Source of the DNA: Hyphomicrobiales bacterium
Lineage (GTDB): Bacteria > Pseudomonadota > Alphaproteobacteria > Rhizobiales > Aestuariivirgaceae
Direction of reading: 5' to 3'
Length of the DNA: 17,383 bases
Assembly: GCA_014380505.1 (NCBI GenBank)
Contig: JACMJT010000082.1
Span: forward strand, 1 to 17,383
Position numbers and translations under genes: made by a program. The notes under the pieces are model-generated. The model worked only from the letters and a program-made list of their open reading frames with translations. It was not told where the DNA came from and ran no database searches. This document shows positions 1 through 6,852 of the stretch, one piece after another; the first letter of the stretch is position 1, and every line of letters begins with the position of its first letter.

Positions 1-1
1 G

Positions 2-940
2 GTGCCACCGGGCCGTCTTGAGGACTGGTCGCACCCGCCGTTTGCCGCCGAGATCGCCGATGGATTTGTTTTCGGCCGGGGCGCCACCGACATGAAAGGT
101 TCGATCTCAGCCTTCGCGGCCGCCGCGATCGATTATGTCAATTCGAGCGGCAAACCCAAGGGCTCGCTCTCATTTCTCATTACCGGCGACGAGGAGGGGC
201 CTGCCATCAACGGCACGGTAAAGGTGCTGCAATGGATGAAAGCCAACGGTCATATTCCCGGCCATTGCATTGTCGGTGAACCGACCTCCACTGAAAAGCT
301 TGGTGACGCCCTCAAGATCGGCCGCCGCGGGTCCCTGAGCTTCGCCGTCGCCGTTGAAGGCAGGCAGGGCCACGTGGCCTACCCCAAAAAGGCCGACAAT
401 CCGATACCGAAAATTGCAAGCTTCATCGGCCGGATTTCAGCCGCCACCCTCGATGAGGGCAACGAACATTTCGATGCTTCTACACTGGCCGTCACCTCCG
501 TCGATGTCGGCAACTCAGCCACCAATGTCATACCGGCGCGAGCCGCAGCGAAGTTCAATATCCGCTTCGGCACGGCCCATTCCCACCAATCGCTCAAGGA
601 CTGGGTCGCGGCCCAGATCGCTGAAACAAAACAGGAGCTGGGTGGCACCTGGACGGCAACGGCGGACGAAGGAGCGGAGGCCTTCATCACCGAGCCCGGC
701 GCTTTCGTCGGCCTGGTGCAGGATGCGGTCGAGCAGGAAACGGGATTGCTGCCGAAACTCTCGACATCGGGTGGCACCTCCGATGCGCGCTTCATCAAGG
801 ACTATTGCCCGGTGCTTGAGTTCGGCCCGACCAATGCCACCATCCACATGACGGATGAGCGCATTTCCGTGGAGGAGTTGCGCGCGACCCAGGCGATCTA
901 CGCGCGGATCATCGAAGACTATTTCAATGCTCAACTCTGA
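2..940 (+). CDS. dapE: Succinyl-diaminopimelate desuccinylase (3' part)
   Basis: This is the C-terminal 312 residues of DapE, the cytoplasmic zinc peptidase that hydrolyses N-succinyl-LL-2,6-diaminopimelate to LL-diaminopimelate and succinate in lysine and peptidoglycan synthesis. The frame is open at the window edge. The first readable codon, GTG at 2, is an internal Val of the usual VPPG motif, so about 65-70 N-terminal residues with the first zinc His lie outside. Visible M20-family signatures are GRGATDMKG (bridging Asp near residue 30 of the fragment), GDEEG (catalytic Glu 64 and zinc Glu 65), GEPT, the dimerisation-domain region RRGSLSF, and the late zinc His in ATIHMTDE. The 3' end overlaps the 3' end of convergent truA by 17 bases. 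Family assignment is firm. A related M20 deacylase is a minor alternative. Confidence 0.95.
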   Translation: MPPGRLEDWSHPPFAAEIADGFVFGRGATDMKGSISAFAAAAIDYVNSSGKPKGSLSFLITGDEEGPAINGTVKVLQWMKANGHIPGHCIVGEPTSTEKLGDALKIGRRGSLSFAVAVEGRQGHVAYPKKADNPIPKIASFIGRISAATLDEGNEHFDASTLAVTSVDVGNSATNVIPARAAAKFNIRFGTAHSHQSLKDWVAAQIAETKQELGGTWTATADEGAEAFITEPGAFVGLVQDAVEQETGLLPKLSTSGGTSDARFIKDYCPVLEFGPTNATIHMTDERISVEELRATQAIYARIIEDYFNAQL

Positions 941-1661
941 GCAGATAGAGCCCATCCGGCGGTGAAACCGGCCCGCAACGCGCCCGGTCGGCGGCATCGA
1001 GCGCCGCCTTCACATCGGATGAGGACCATTTACCTTCGCCCACCAGTTTCAGCGTGCCCACCATGGATCGCACTTGGGAATGCAAGAAGGAACGGGCGTC
1101 CGTGCGGATTTCGATCAATTCGCCATGCCGTGCGACATCAAGCCGGTCGAGCGTCTTGACCGGCGATTGCGCCTGACAGGCCGCCGCGCGGAAGGTGGTG
1201 AAATCATGCTTTCCGAGCAGCATTTGGGCCGCCTCGTGCATGGTGCCGGCATCAAGCTCCATGGGCAGCCACCACACCTTGCCCCGCTCCAGCGCCGGCG
1301 GGCTCCTGCGATTGAGAATGCGAAAGATGTAGTGCCGCCGGGTGGCCGAAAAGCGCGCATGGAAATCCTGCCCAACCTCCTCCGCCTCCAGCACGCTGAT
1401 GGGGTGCGGCCTGACATTGGCATTGAGCGCGTTGCGAAGCTCAAAGCCATCCCAGGGCCTGGCCAAATCCACATGGGCCGCCTGCCCCAGCGCATGGACA
1501 CCCGCATCGGTGCGGCCCGCGCCATGGACTACCGCGCGCTTCCCATTGATGACAGCGACAGCATCTTCCAGCACGCCCTGCACGGAACGCTCATTGGCCT
1601 GCATTTGCCAGCCGGCAAAGGGGGTGCCGTCGTACTCGACTACTAATTTATATCGTGGCAT
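924..1661 (-). CDS. truA: tRNA pseudouridine(38-40) synthase TruA
   Basis: TruA converts uridines 38-40 of the tRNA anticodon arm to pseudouridine. The 245-residue product has the usual family length. It opens with the typical [10 protein letters not shown] segment and carries the catalytic motif [11 protein letters not shown], with the nucleophilic Asp at residue 52. The ATG at 1661 gives [12 protein letters not shown], the expected N-terminus, although no strong ribosome binding site precedes it. It lies downstream of def and fmt on the same strand, the usual alphaproteobacterial order. Here, however, a small plus-strand gene lies between fmt and truA, and the two start codons are only 26 bases apart. 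truA must therefore be transcribed either through that gene in antisense or from a promoter inside it. Confidence 0.96.
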   Translation of the reverse strand: MPRYKLVVEYDGTPFAGWQMQANERSVQGVLEDAVAVINGKRAVVHGAGRTDAGVHALGQAAHVDLARPWDGFELRNALNANVRPHPISVLEAEEVGQDFHARFSATRRHYIFRILNRRSPPALERGKVWWLPMELDAGTMHEAAQMLLGKHDFTTFRAAACQAQSPVKTLDRLDVARHGELIEIRTDARSFLHSQVRSMVGTLKLVGEGKWSSSDVKAALDAADRARCGPVSPPDGLYLLRVEH

Positions 1662-1687
1662 GAATCAGCAACATTGGAGATTGAAAG

Positions 1688-1921
1688 ATGGCTTTGGTCA
1701 GGCACTTCGAACAGAAATCAATGAGCCGCAATTCCCTGCATGATGAGATCGATGCAACTTACTCGGTTTTCGAAAAAGATGGTCGCATTCTATTGCAGAT
1801 TGATACCTTTGGACGATCTACGAGGGAGATCCCAGGCAAGAAGAGCCAAACACTTCAGCTTGACAAGCGAGGTGCGGAAAATCTCTATAGAATCCTTCAG
1901 AAAGAGTTTCATTTCGACTAA
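1688..1921 (+). CDS. Small conserved-type hypothetical protein, 77 aa
   Basis: I do not recognise a family with a known function. The product is short, acidic to neutral and soluble, with no signal peptide, membrane segment or cysteine. Its centre alternates polar and hydrophobic residues (YSVFEKDGRILLQIDTFGRS), suggesting beta strands, and its end (RGAENLYRILQKEF) suggests a helix. The start at 1688 is supported by GGAG at 1676-1679 with an 8-base spacer; an internal ATG at 1721 has no such site. Coding is likely because the frame nearly fills the gap between fmt and truA. Its TAA stop overlaps the reverse-strand TAG of fmt (1918-1921). By hand count, GC is about 43% over 1741-1920, against 60% over 2401-2460 inside fmt, so composition differs from its neighbours. 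Database names for such short proteins next to fmt may be unreliable. Confidence 0.72.
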   Translation: MALVRHFEQKSMSRNSLHDEIDATYSVFEKDGRILLQIDTFGRSTREIPGKKSQTLQLDKRGAENLYRILQKEFHFD

Positions 1922-2823
1922 CTAGTCTTCGTGCCTGGCTCGACTGGAAAACCGCGCAAGAATGTTTCCGCATCCATGGGGGCCTTGCCGTCGCGCTGGA
2001 TTTTGAGAAGGCGCACCGCTCCCTCGCCACAGGCGATGGTGAAATGGTCGTCGATGAATGTCCCTGGCTCACCCGCAGCGTTTGCGGTTTGGCAAAGCAG
2101 AGCCTTGATCCGCAGGCCTTGCGCTTGAAGCCATGCGCCGGGAAACGGTGAAAGCCCGTGAATATGATTAAGCACTTCAGTGGCGGTCTTGGTGAAATCG
2201 ATCTTCGTTTCCACCTTGCCGATTTTCTTGGCATAGGAAACGCCACTGGCGGGCTGTGGCACACAAGCGATTGCTGATTGCGCCAAGGTCTCCACCATCA
2301 GTCTGGCGCCAAGTACGGCAAGTTCGTCGTGCAGGCTTTTCGCCGTCGTTTCCGGGGTAATGCCAAGGTTTCCCGCCTTGCACATGGGCCCGGTGTCGAG
2401 GCCTTCTTCCATGCGCATGATGGTGATGCCCGATTGCATATCGCCCGCCATGATGGCGCGCTGGATGGGGGCAGCACCCCGCCAGCGCGGCAGAAGAGAG
2501 GCATGGACATTGAAGCAACCGAGGCGGGGAGCTGCGAGAACCGCCTCGGGCAGCAGCAGGCCATAAGCCACAACCACTGCTGCATCGGCTTTGAGCGCCG
2601 CGAAGCGCTCCTGCTCGTCAGCGGATTGCAGAGATACGGGGGTGCGCACTTCGATACCTTGCGTTTCTGCGAAGGCCTGAACCGGAGAAATCTTCACGGC
2701 CATTCCCCGTCCGGCGGGCCGGGGCGGTTGCGAATAAACGCAAGGCATCTCATGACCCGCCGCTATCAGGGCCTTCAGCGTTTCAACCGCGAAGTCAGGC
2801 GTCCCCATGAACACGAGGCGCAT
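1918..2823 (-). CDS. fmt: Methionyl-tRNA formyltransferase
   Basis: Fmt transfers a formyl group from 10-formyl-tetrahydrofolate to methionyl-tRNA(fMet), producing the initiator for bacterial translation. From the ATG at 2823 the product is 301 residues, close to the family norm, and begins MRLVFMGTPDFAV, the canonical nucleotide-fold start. A TTG at 2838 would add five residues (MGANF) and is less likely. The formyltransferase core shows FNVHASLLPRWRGAAPI with catalytic Asn 105 and His 107, then EEGLDTGPM with catalytic Asp 143. The C-terminal tRNA-binding domain follows, including HIHGLSPFPGAW. def lies upstream on the same strand. The two are functional partners: Fmt adds the formyl group that peptide deformylase removes. 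The 204-base gap to def holds a large inverted repeat. Confidence 0.97.
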   Translation of the reverse strand: MRLVFMGTPDFAVETLKALIAAGHEMPCVYSQPPRPAGRGMAVKISPVQAFAETQGIEVRTPVSLQSADEQERFAALKADAAVVVAYGLLLPEAVLAAPRLGCFNVHASLLPRWRGAAPIQRAIMAGDMQSGITIMRMEEGLDTGPMCKAGNLGITPETTAKSLHDELAVLGARLMVETLAQSAIACVPQPASGVSYAKKIGKVETKIDFTKTATEVLNHIHGLSPFPGAWLQAQGLRIKALLCQTANAAGEPGTFIDDHFTIACGEGAVRLLKIQRDGKAPMDAETFLRGFPVEPGTKTS

Positions 2824-2866
2824 GAAATTAGCGCCCAATCAGCGCTGGAGGGCAGTGGAGATTAAA

Positions 2867-2997
2867 TCTCCCTCCCCCCTGTGGGGAGGGACTAAGGGTG
2901 GGGGTCGCTCCGGCGGCACAGTAGTGTGGTCTGTCTTGATTCTGAAACTCTGCCAGACCCCCACCCCTGACCCCTCCCCACAAGGGGGAGGGAGAAA
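2867..2997. repeat. Inverted pair of C/G-tract palindromic repeats between def and fmt
   Basis: Two copies of a roughly 43-base sequence lie head to head. The left copy is 2867-2909 and begins with CTCCCTCCCCCCTGTGGGG. The right copy is 2955-2997 and ends with CCCCACAAGGGGGAGGGAG. The right copy reverse-complemented matches the left at most positions, differing by a few substitutions and one gap. About 45 bases separate the arms, so a transcript could form a very long hairpin. Each copy also contains its own small palindrome around CCCC-TGTG-GGG. Similar C-tract and G-tract repeats occur in high copy in Rhizobiales genomes (from memory). The element sits in the def-fmt spacer and could attenuate or terminate transcription or protect mRNA ends, which is inference. 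Confidence 0.85.
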
Positions 2998-3027
2998 TGA
3001 GATTGCGCGCGAGCTTGGGCAATCGCA

Positions 3028-3543
3028 TCAGAGCTTTCCCAGTTTCTGGGCCTTGGCGAATTTCTTCACCACCCGGTCGCGCTTCAGCTTGGTGATGTAG
3101 TCGATGAACAGCACGCCATTCAAATGGTCTATTTCATGTTGTAGGCAGGTGGCGAGAACGCCCGTGGCATGGAGTTCAACCGGCTCGCCCTGGCGGTCGA
3201 GATAGCGCACTTTGACCTCGGAAGGCCTGGTCACCATCTCATAGTATTCGGGGATGGAGAGGCAGCCTTCCTCGTAGTCGCTCTGGGCCTCGCTCGACCA
3301 GATAATCTCCGGATTGGCGATAAACAGCGGCTGCTTCTCCTCGCCGTCCTTGGCGAGATCGGCCACGAGAATCCGGCGGGGTACGCCGATCTGGACCGCG
3401 GCAAGGCCGATGCCGGGGGCGGCATACATGGTTTCCAGCATGTCGTCCCACAGCTTGCGCGTAGCGGCGTCCACCTGCGCCACGGGTTTCGACACCTGGC
3501 GCAGCAATGGATCGGGAAGGGTGAGAATATCGCGGACGGCCAT
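3028..3543 (-). CDS. def: Peptide deformylase
   Basis: Def removes the N-formyl group from nascent polypeptides at the ribosome. The 171-residue product has the normal length and all three family motifs: GIGLAAVQ (residues 44-51), EGCLS (92-96, metal ligand Cys 94) and QHEIDH (135-140, metal ligands His 136 and His 140 with catalytic Glu 137). The Cys-containing motif 2 and this length fit the type 1 enzymes of Gram-negative bacteria, normally iron-dependent. The ATG at 3543 gives [16 protein letters not shown], a standard start. It is the first gene of the minus-strand def-fmt-(truA) group and is divergent from the GYD-domain gene, with 94 bases between start codons that must hold both promoters. 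Confidence 0.97.
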   Translation of the reverse strand: MAVRDILTLPDPLLRQVSKPVAQVDAATRKLWDDMLETMYAAPGIGLAAVQIGVPRRILVADLAKDGEEKQPLFIANPEIIWSSEAQSDYEEGCLSIPEYYEMVTRPSEVKVRYLDRQGEPVELHATGVLATCLQHEIDHLNGVLFIDYITKLKRDRVVKKFAKAQKLGKL

Positions 3544-3637
3544 GGCGGCTCAGATAGGCGAGTGTGTAGTGAGGGTCAATTGGCGGCGGTTATGTGTTAT
3601 GCTCGCCTGGTTTCTTTAACCCCACAGGGAGGACATC

Positions 3638-3928
3638 ATGGCCAGATATATCGAGCTGTTGAGTTGGACCGAACAGGGCGTCAAGAATGTGAAAGACAGC
3701 CCCAAGCGGCTCGACGCCGCCCGCGAGCTTGCCAAGAAGATGGGCTGCGAAATCCGCGACATGTACATGACCATGGGCGCCTGGGACATGGTGGTGATCG
3801 TGGAAGCGCCCAACGACGAAACGATTGCGAAATTCAACCTGACCTTGGCCATGGGCGGCAATGTCCGCACGACCACGCTCAAGGCCTTTCCCGAGGATGC
3901 CTATCGCAAGATCGTCACCGGGCTTTGA
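3638..3928 (+). CDS. GYD domain-containing protein
   Basis: This 96-residue protein matches the GYD family (PF08734), small proteins of ferredoxin-like, dimeric alpha-beta barrel shape whose biochemical role is not established. Seen here are the typical opening YIELLSWTEQGVKNVKDSPKR, the central MYMTMGAWDMVVIVEAPND (in place of the name-giving Gly-Tyr-Asp step it has GAWD) and the closing segment NVRTTTLKAF. The start is secure because AGGGAGG at 3626-3632 stands five bases before the ATG. It is divergent from def and lies 56 bases before the SRP RNA gene. Context does not reveal its task. There is no signal peptide or membrane segment, so it should be cytoplasmic. Confidence 0.88.
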   Translation: MARYIELLSWTEQGVKNVKDSPKRLDAARELAKKMGCEIRDMYMTMGAWDMVVIVEAPNDETIAKFNLTLAMGGNVRTTTLKAFPEDAYRKIVTGL

Positions 3929-3934
3929 TGGCGA

Positions 3935-3961
3935 CGGGGCAAACCCCGCGCTTGCCTTTTT
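3935..3961 (+). terminator. Possible weak terminator after the GYD gene
   Basis: Seven bases after the GYD stop codon there are two mutually exclusive small hairpins. CGGGG/CCCCG (3935-3939 with 3944-3948) has no adjacent T-run. GGCAA/TTGCC (3938-3942 with 3952-3956) is directly followed by five Ts at 3957-3961. The second resembles a short intrinsic terminator, but its 5-base-pair stem is weak. The TTGCCT at 3952-3957 could instead be a -35 element for the SRP RNA gene, with TATAGC at 3977-3982 as its -10 (19-base spacer). Either role is tentative. Confidence 0.33.
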
Positions 3962-3984
3962 GGCGTGAAACACCGATATAGCGG

Positions 3985-4083
3985 CCGGGAGGTTGGCGGC
4001 GGACGTACCGCTCGCCAACCGGGTCAGGTCCGGAAGGAAGCAGCCCCAACGAGACCGGAACGGGTTGCTCGTCCAGCCTCCCA
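3985..4083 (+). ncRNA. ffs: Signal recognition particle RNA, small bacterial (4.5S) type
   Basis: This is the RNA of the signal recognition particle, which with Ffh targets membrane and secreted proteins to FtsY and the Sec translocon. The diagnostic Ffh-binding hairpin GGTCAGGTCCGGAAGGAAGC lies at 4022-4041, with the GGAA tetraloop and the internal-loop bases. The ends pair as one long rod: GGGAGGTTGG at 3987-3996 pairs with CCAGCCTCCC at 4073-4082, with one G-U pair. The exact ends are uncertain by a few bases. A promoter may lie just upstream (TATAGC at 3977-3982), which would place the start of transcription near the 5' stem. dnaX starts within about 20 bases of the RNA 3' end, so the RNA must be cut out of or terminated ahead of a dnaX message. 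ffs next to dnaX is a familiar alphaproteobacterial arrangement. Confidence 0.95.
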
Positions 4084-4104
4084 CCTCTATCAATGCCAGG
4101 CCCC

Positions 4105-5817
4105 ATGACTGATGCAGCAAGCGGCGTGAACGCCCAGGGCTACCGCGTTCTTGCCCGCAAATACCGCCCGCGAATTTTTCCTGACCTGATCGGCCAGGAT
4201 GCGATGGTGCGCACCCTCGCCAATGCCTTCGCCACCGGCCGCATCGCCCAAGCCAATATGCTCACGGGCGTGCGCGGCGTGGGCAAGACGACGACGGCGC
4301 GGCTGATTGCCAGGGCCATCAATTATCCCAGCGGCCCCTCCGCGGACCTCCCGGAAGTAACACCCCAGTGCGATGCCATCCTCGAATCGCGCCACATGGA
4401 TGTGATCGAGATGGATGCCGCTTCCAACACCGGCGTCGACAATATGCGAGAGATCATCGACAGCGTGCGCTATGCGCCGGTTTCCGCACGCTACAAGGTT
4501 TACATCATCGACGAAGTCCACATGCTGTCGAAGAGCGCCTTCAACGCCTTGCTCAAGACGCTGGAAGAACCGCCGCCCCATGTGAAGTTCATCTTCGCCA
4601 CCACCGAGATCAACAAGGTTCCCGTCACCATCCTGTCGCGCTGCCAGCGCTTCGATTTGAAGCGGCTTGATGCGGCGGCATTGGTCAACCACTATGCGGC
4701 GATCGCGGTGAAGGAAAACGTGACGGTTGAGGCCGATGGGCTCGCCATGATCGCGCGCGCCGCCGAGGGGTCGGTGCGCGACGGGCTGTCGCTGCTCGAT
4801 CAGGCCATTGCCTATGGCGGTGACAAGGTCTTGGCCGCCGACGTCGCGTCGATGCTGGGCCTCATGGACCGGGCGCGCATCATCGACCTGTTCGACGCGG
4901 TGATGGCGGGCGACACGGCCCGCGCCATCCGCGAAATCGAGATGCAATATGAAGTGGGCGGCGATCCCCGGACCATCCTCAATGACTTCGCCGATTATGT
5001 GCATTGGGTGACCAAGCTCAAGGTCGTGAAGGATTCGGCCCTCTCCGACACCTCACGCACCGAAGCGGAGAAGACCCGTGGTGCCGATCACGCCGCGAAG
5101 ATCGGCATGGCCCATCTCACCCGCGCCTGGTCCATGCTGCTCAAGGGTATCCGCGAAGTGGAGCTGCATGCTAACCCGTTGCTGGCTGCCGAGATGGTGC
5201 TGATCCGTTTGGCCCATGCCGCCGATCTTCCAGGCAGCGACGAACTGGCCAAGCTGGTGAAGCAGGACACCGCCCCGTCCGAACGAGCGTTGCCGGTCAC
5301 AGCCCCACAGCAATTGCGCCGCGACGAGCCGCCTCCGGAAACCAATGGGGCGCTGGCGGTGAAATCGGTGCCCGTCGCACTGGCGCCGTCACCACCGTCC
5401 GGTGACACCCGCGCTCTTACCAGTTTCAACGACATCCTGGCGCTTGCCGCGGAGAAGCGCGACATCAAGCTCAAGAGCGATCTTGAAAGGCTGGTCCGTC
5501 CCATCCGCGTCAGCCCGGGCCAATTTGAACTGGCGCTGGAAGCATCCGCTCCTCCAGGGCTTGCCAACGAGATTTCCCGCAAGCTCGAAGCCTGGACAGG
5601 GTTGCGCTGGATGGTGCTGGTGGCCAAGGACGGCGGCGCCAGGCCCGTCGCGGCGCAAGCGAAGGAATCGCGCGATGGCGCCTTCCGGAGGGCGCGCGAG
5701 CATCCCGATGTGCAGGCTGTTCTGAAGCGGTTTCCCGGCGCGGAGATCGTCGACGTGCGCGAGCCCGAAGCTCTCGTGCCCCAACCCATGAGTGAGACGG
5801 ATGAAGAATCTCGGTGA
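4105..5817 (+). CDS. dnaX: DNA polymerase III subunit gamma/tau
   Basis: DnaX is the ATPase subunit of the clamp loader that places the beta clamp on primed DNA. From ATG 4105 it has 570 residues; an in-frame ATG at 4093 would add four. The AAA+ core is clear: LARKYRP near residue 20, Walker A GVRGVGKT (55-62), Walker B YIIDEVHM (133-140), sensor 1 ATTE (165-168) and the SRC motif with its arginine finger (178-180). A single Cys (residue 89) remains where the classical zinc module has four, a state I recall as typical of alphaproteobacterial DnaX. A Pro/Ala-rich linker near 400-440 precedes a tau-specific C-terminal domain. No AAAAAAG-type slippery site was noticed, so a short gamma form by frameshifting is not suggested. 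It overlaps ybaB by 17 bases. Confidence 0.96.
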   Translation: MTDAASGVNAQGYRVLARKYRPRIFPDLIGQDAMVRTLANAFATGRIAQANMLTGVRGVGKTTTARLIARAINYPSGPSADLPEVTPQCDAILESRHMDVIEMDAASNTGVDNMREIIDSVRYAPVSARYKVYIIDEVHMLSKSAFNALLKTLEEPPPHVKFIFATTEINKVPVTILSRCQRFDLKRLDAAALVNHYAAIAVKENVTVEADGLAMIARAAEGSVRDGLSLLDQAIAYGGDKVLAADVASMLGLMDRARIIDLFDAVMAGDTARAIREIEMQYEVGGDPRTILNDFADYVHWVTKLKVVKDSALSDTSRTEAEKTRGADHAAKIGMAHLTRAWSMLLKGIREVELHANPLLAAEMVLIRLAHAADLPGSDELAKLVKQDTAPSERALPVTAPQQLRRDEPPPETNGALAVKSVPVALAPSPPSGDTRALTSFNDILALAAEKRDIKLKSDLERLVRPIRVSPGQFELALEASAPPGLANEISRKLEAWTGLRWMVLVAKDGGARPVAAQAKESRDGAFRRAREHPDVQAVLKRFPGAEIVDVREPEALVPQPMSETDEESR

Positions 5818-6124
5818 GATGATGAAGCAGGTCCAAGCCATGCAATCGCGCATGGCCGAAGTGCAGGCGAAACTCGAACAGGCGATCGTCACCGGCCAAT
5901 CCGGGGGCGGCCTTGTCAGGGTGACGCTCAACGGCAAGGGCGCCATGACGGGACTTACCATCGACGCTTCGCTGTTCAAGCCTGAAGAAAAGGAAATCGT
6001 CGAGGATTTGATCGTTGCCGCCCACACCGACGCCAAGGCCAAGGTCGAGATATTGATGGCCGACGAGATGAAATCCGTCACCGGCGGTCTTCCCCTGCCG
6101 CCGGGATTGAAACTGCCGTTCTGA
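5801..6124 (+). CDS. YbaB/EbfC family nucleoid-associated protein
   Basis: A small DNA-binding protein of the YbaB/EbfC family, which forms dimers and binds DNA as a nucleoid-associated factor. It is encoded almost everywhere between dnaX and recR. The 107-residue product begins [20 protein letters not shown], the expected amphipathic helix. It contains the conserved [13 protein letters not shown] beta segment and the helix with [14 protein letters not shown], and ends in a Gly/Pro/Leu-rich tail. I chose ATG 5801 rather than GTG 5792 because family members start MKN. The first 17 bases overlap the end of dnaX, and its TGA shares one base with the ATG of recR, so translational coupling across dnaX-ybaB-recR is likely. 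Confidence 0.95.
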   Translation: MKNLGEMMKQVQAMQSRMAEVQAKLEQAIVTGQSGGGLVRVTLNGKGAMTGLTIDASLFKPEEKEIVEDLIVAAHTDAKAKVEILMADEMKSVTGGLPLPPGLKLPF

Positions 6125-6729
6125 TGGTGAAGCGAACGACCGGTCCTGAAATCGAGCGGCTGATCCAGCTCTTTGCCAAGCTGCCTGGATTGGGACCGCG
6201 CTCGGCGCGCCGCGCCGCGCTCAACCTCATCAAGAACCGCGAGAAACTGCTGGTTCCCTTGGCCAGTGCCATTGCCGAGGCGCGTGACAAGGTAACGGTG
6301 TGTTCCCAGTGCGGCAACGTCGATACGGTGGACCCCTGCACCCTGTGCGGCGATCCGCGCCGGGACCGTTCCATCATTTGCGTCGTGGAAGAGGTGGGCG
6401 ACCTTTGGGCCCTTGAGCGGGCTGGCGCCTGGTCCGGCCTTTACCATGTTCTGGGCGGCAGGCTCTCGGCCATCGAAGGTGTCAGGCCCGAAGATCTTTC
6501 CATTACCCAATTGATTGAACGGGCGGCCCATGAGCGCCCGCGCGAAGTGGTGCTCGCCGTTAACGCCACCGTCGAGGGCCAGACCACCGCGCACTATATC
6601 ATCGAGAGGCTCAAGGGCCTGAATGTGGCCACCTCGCGGCTGGCCCACGGCGTACCCGTCGGAGGCGAGCTCGATTATCTCGATGAAGGGACCCTGACCC
6701 AGGCCATGCGGGCGAGGCGGCCTTTCTAG
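6124..6729 (+). CDS. recR: Recombination protein RecR
   Basis: RecR works with RecO (and RecF) to load RecA on gapped DNA covered by single-strand-binding protein. The 201-residue product has the normal length and the full domain order: helix-hairpin-helix [15 protein letters not shown] (residues 20-34), a C4 zinc finger with Cys 60, 63, 72 and 75, a Toprim domain beginning ICVVEE (85-90), and the C-terminal region ending [16 protein letters not shown]. Its ATG overlaps the ybaB stop codon by one base. No strong terminator was seen after it. The 123 bases before the next gene hold a hairpin without a T-run and a CtrA-like site. Confidence 0.97.
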   Translation: MVKRTTGPEIERLIQLFAKLPGLGPRSARRAALNLIKNREKLLVPLASAIAEARDKVTVCSQCGNVDTVDPCTLCGDPRRDRSIICVVEEVGDLWALERAGAWSGLYHVLGGRLSAIEGVRPEDLSITQLIERAAHERPREVVLAVNATVEGQTTAHYIIERLKGLNVATSRLAHGVPVGGELDYLDEGTLTQAMRARRPF

Positions 6730-6730
6730 A

Positions 6731-6745
6731 TTTACCAACTGTTAA
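6731..6745 (+). promoter_or_regulatory. CtrA-like site upstream of the TadG-like gene
   Basis: TTTA (6731-6734), seven bases, then TTAA (6742-6745, followed by CC) matches the alphaproteobacterial CtrA recognition pattern TTAA-N7-TTAA with one mismatch in the first half. CtrA is the cell-cycle response regulator that controls pilus and flagellar genes in many alphaproteobacteria. The match lies about 110 bases upstream of a TadG-like gene, which makes it worth noting. A short degenerate pattern like this will also arise by chance, and it immediately follows the recR stop codon. Confidence 0.3.
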
Positions 6746-6802
6746 CCGCGTCGTGGACTGCCCACGCCCAACAGCGGGGTCCGGCCCGGCGGTTGCTCCT
6801 CT

Positions 6803-6836
6803 CCCATCCACAGCTGGAAACATGTTCCAGGATGGG
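6803..6836 (+). other. Hairpin in the leader of the TadG-like gene
   Basis: CTGGAA (6814-6819) pairs with TTCCAG (6825-6830) around an ACATG loop. Directly outside, CCCATC (6803-6808) pairs with GATGGG (6831-6836), leaving a one-sided bulge of CACAG. The 12-base-pair structure ends five bases before the AAGGAG ribosome binding site at 6841-6846. No T-run follows, so it is not an ordinary intrinsic terminator for recR. It could affect translation or mRNA stability of the downstream gene, which is inference. Confidence 0.4.
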
Positions 6837-6852
6837 AACGAAGGAGTAGCAC

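Noticed and set aside
354..851. A long second open frame (165 codons) inside dapE on the same strand.
   Set aside because: It lies wholly within well-conserved dapE coding sequence, has Arg/Ser/Pro-rich composition typical of an off-frame translation of GC-rich DNA, and shows no family motif.
4090..5004. A 304-codon open frame antisense to dnaX.
   Set aside because: The product is rich in His, Arg and Gly with no domain signature, as expected from the complement of GC-rich coding sequence. dnaX on the other strand is unmistakable.
5389..6738. A 449-codon open frame antisense to dnaX, ybaB and recR.
   Set aside because: It spans three confirmed genes on the opposite strand and has shadow-like composition. 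Length alone is not evidence in GC-rich DNA.
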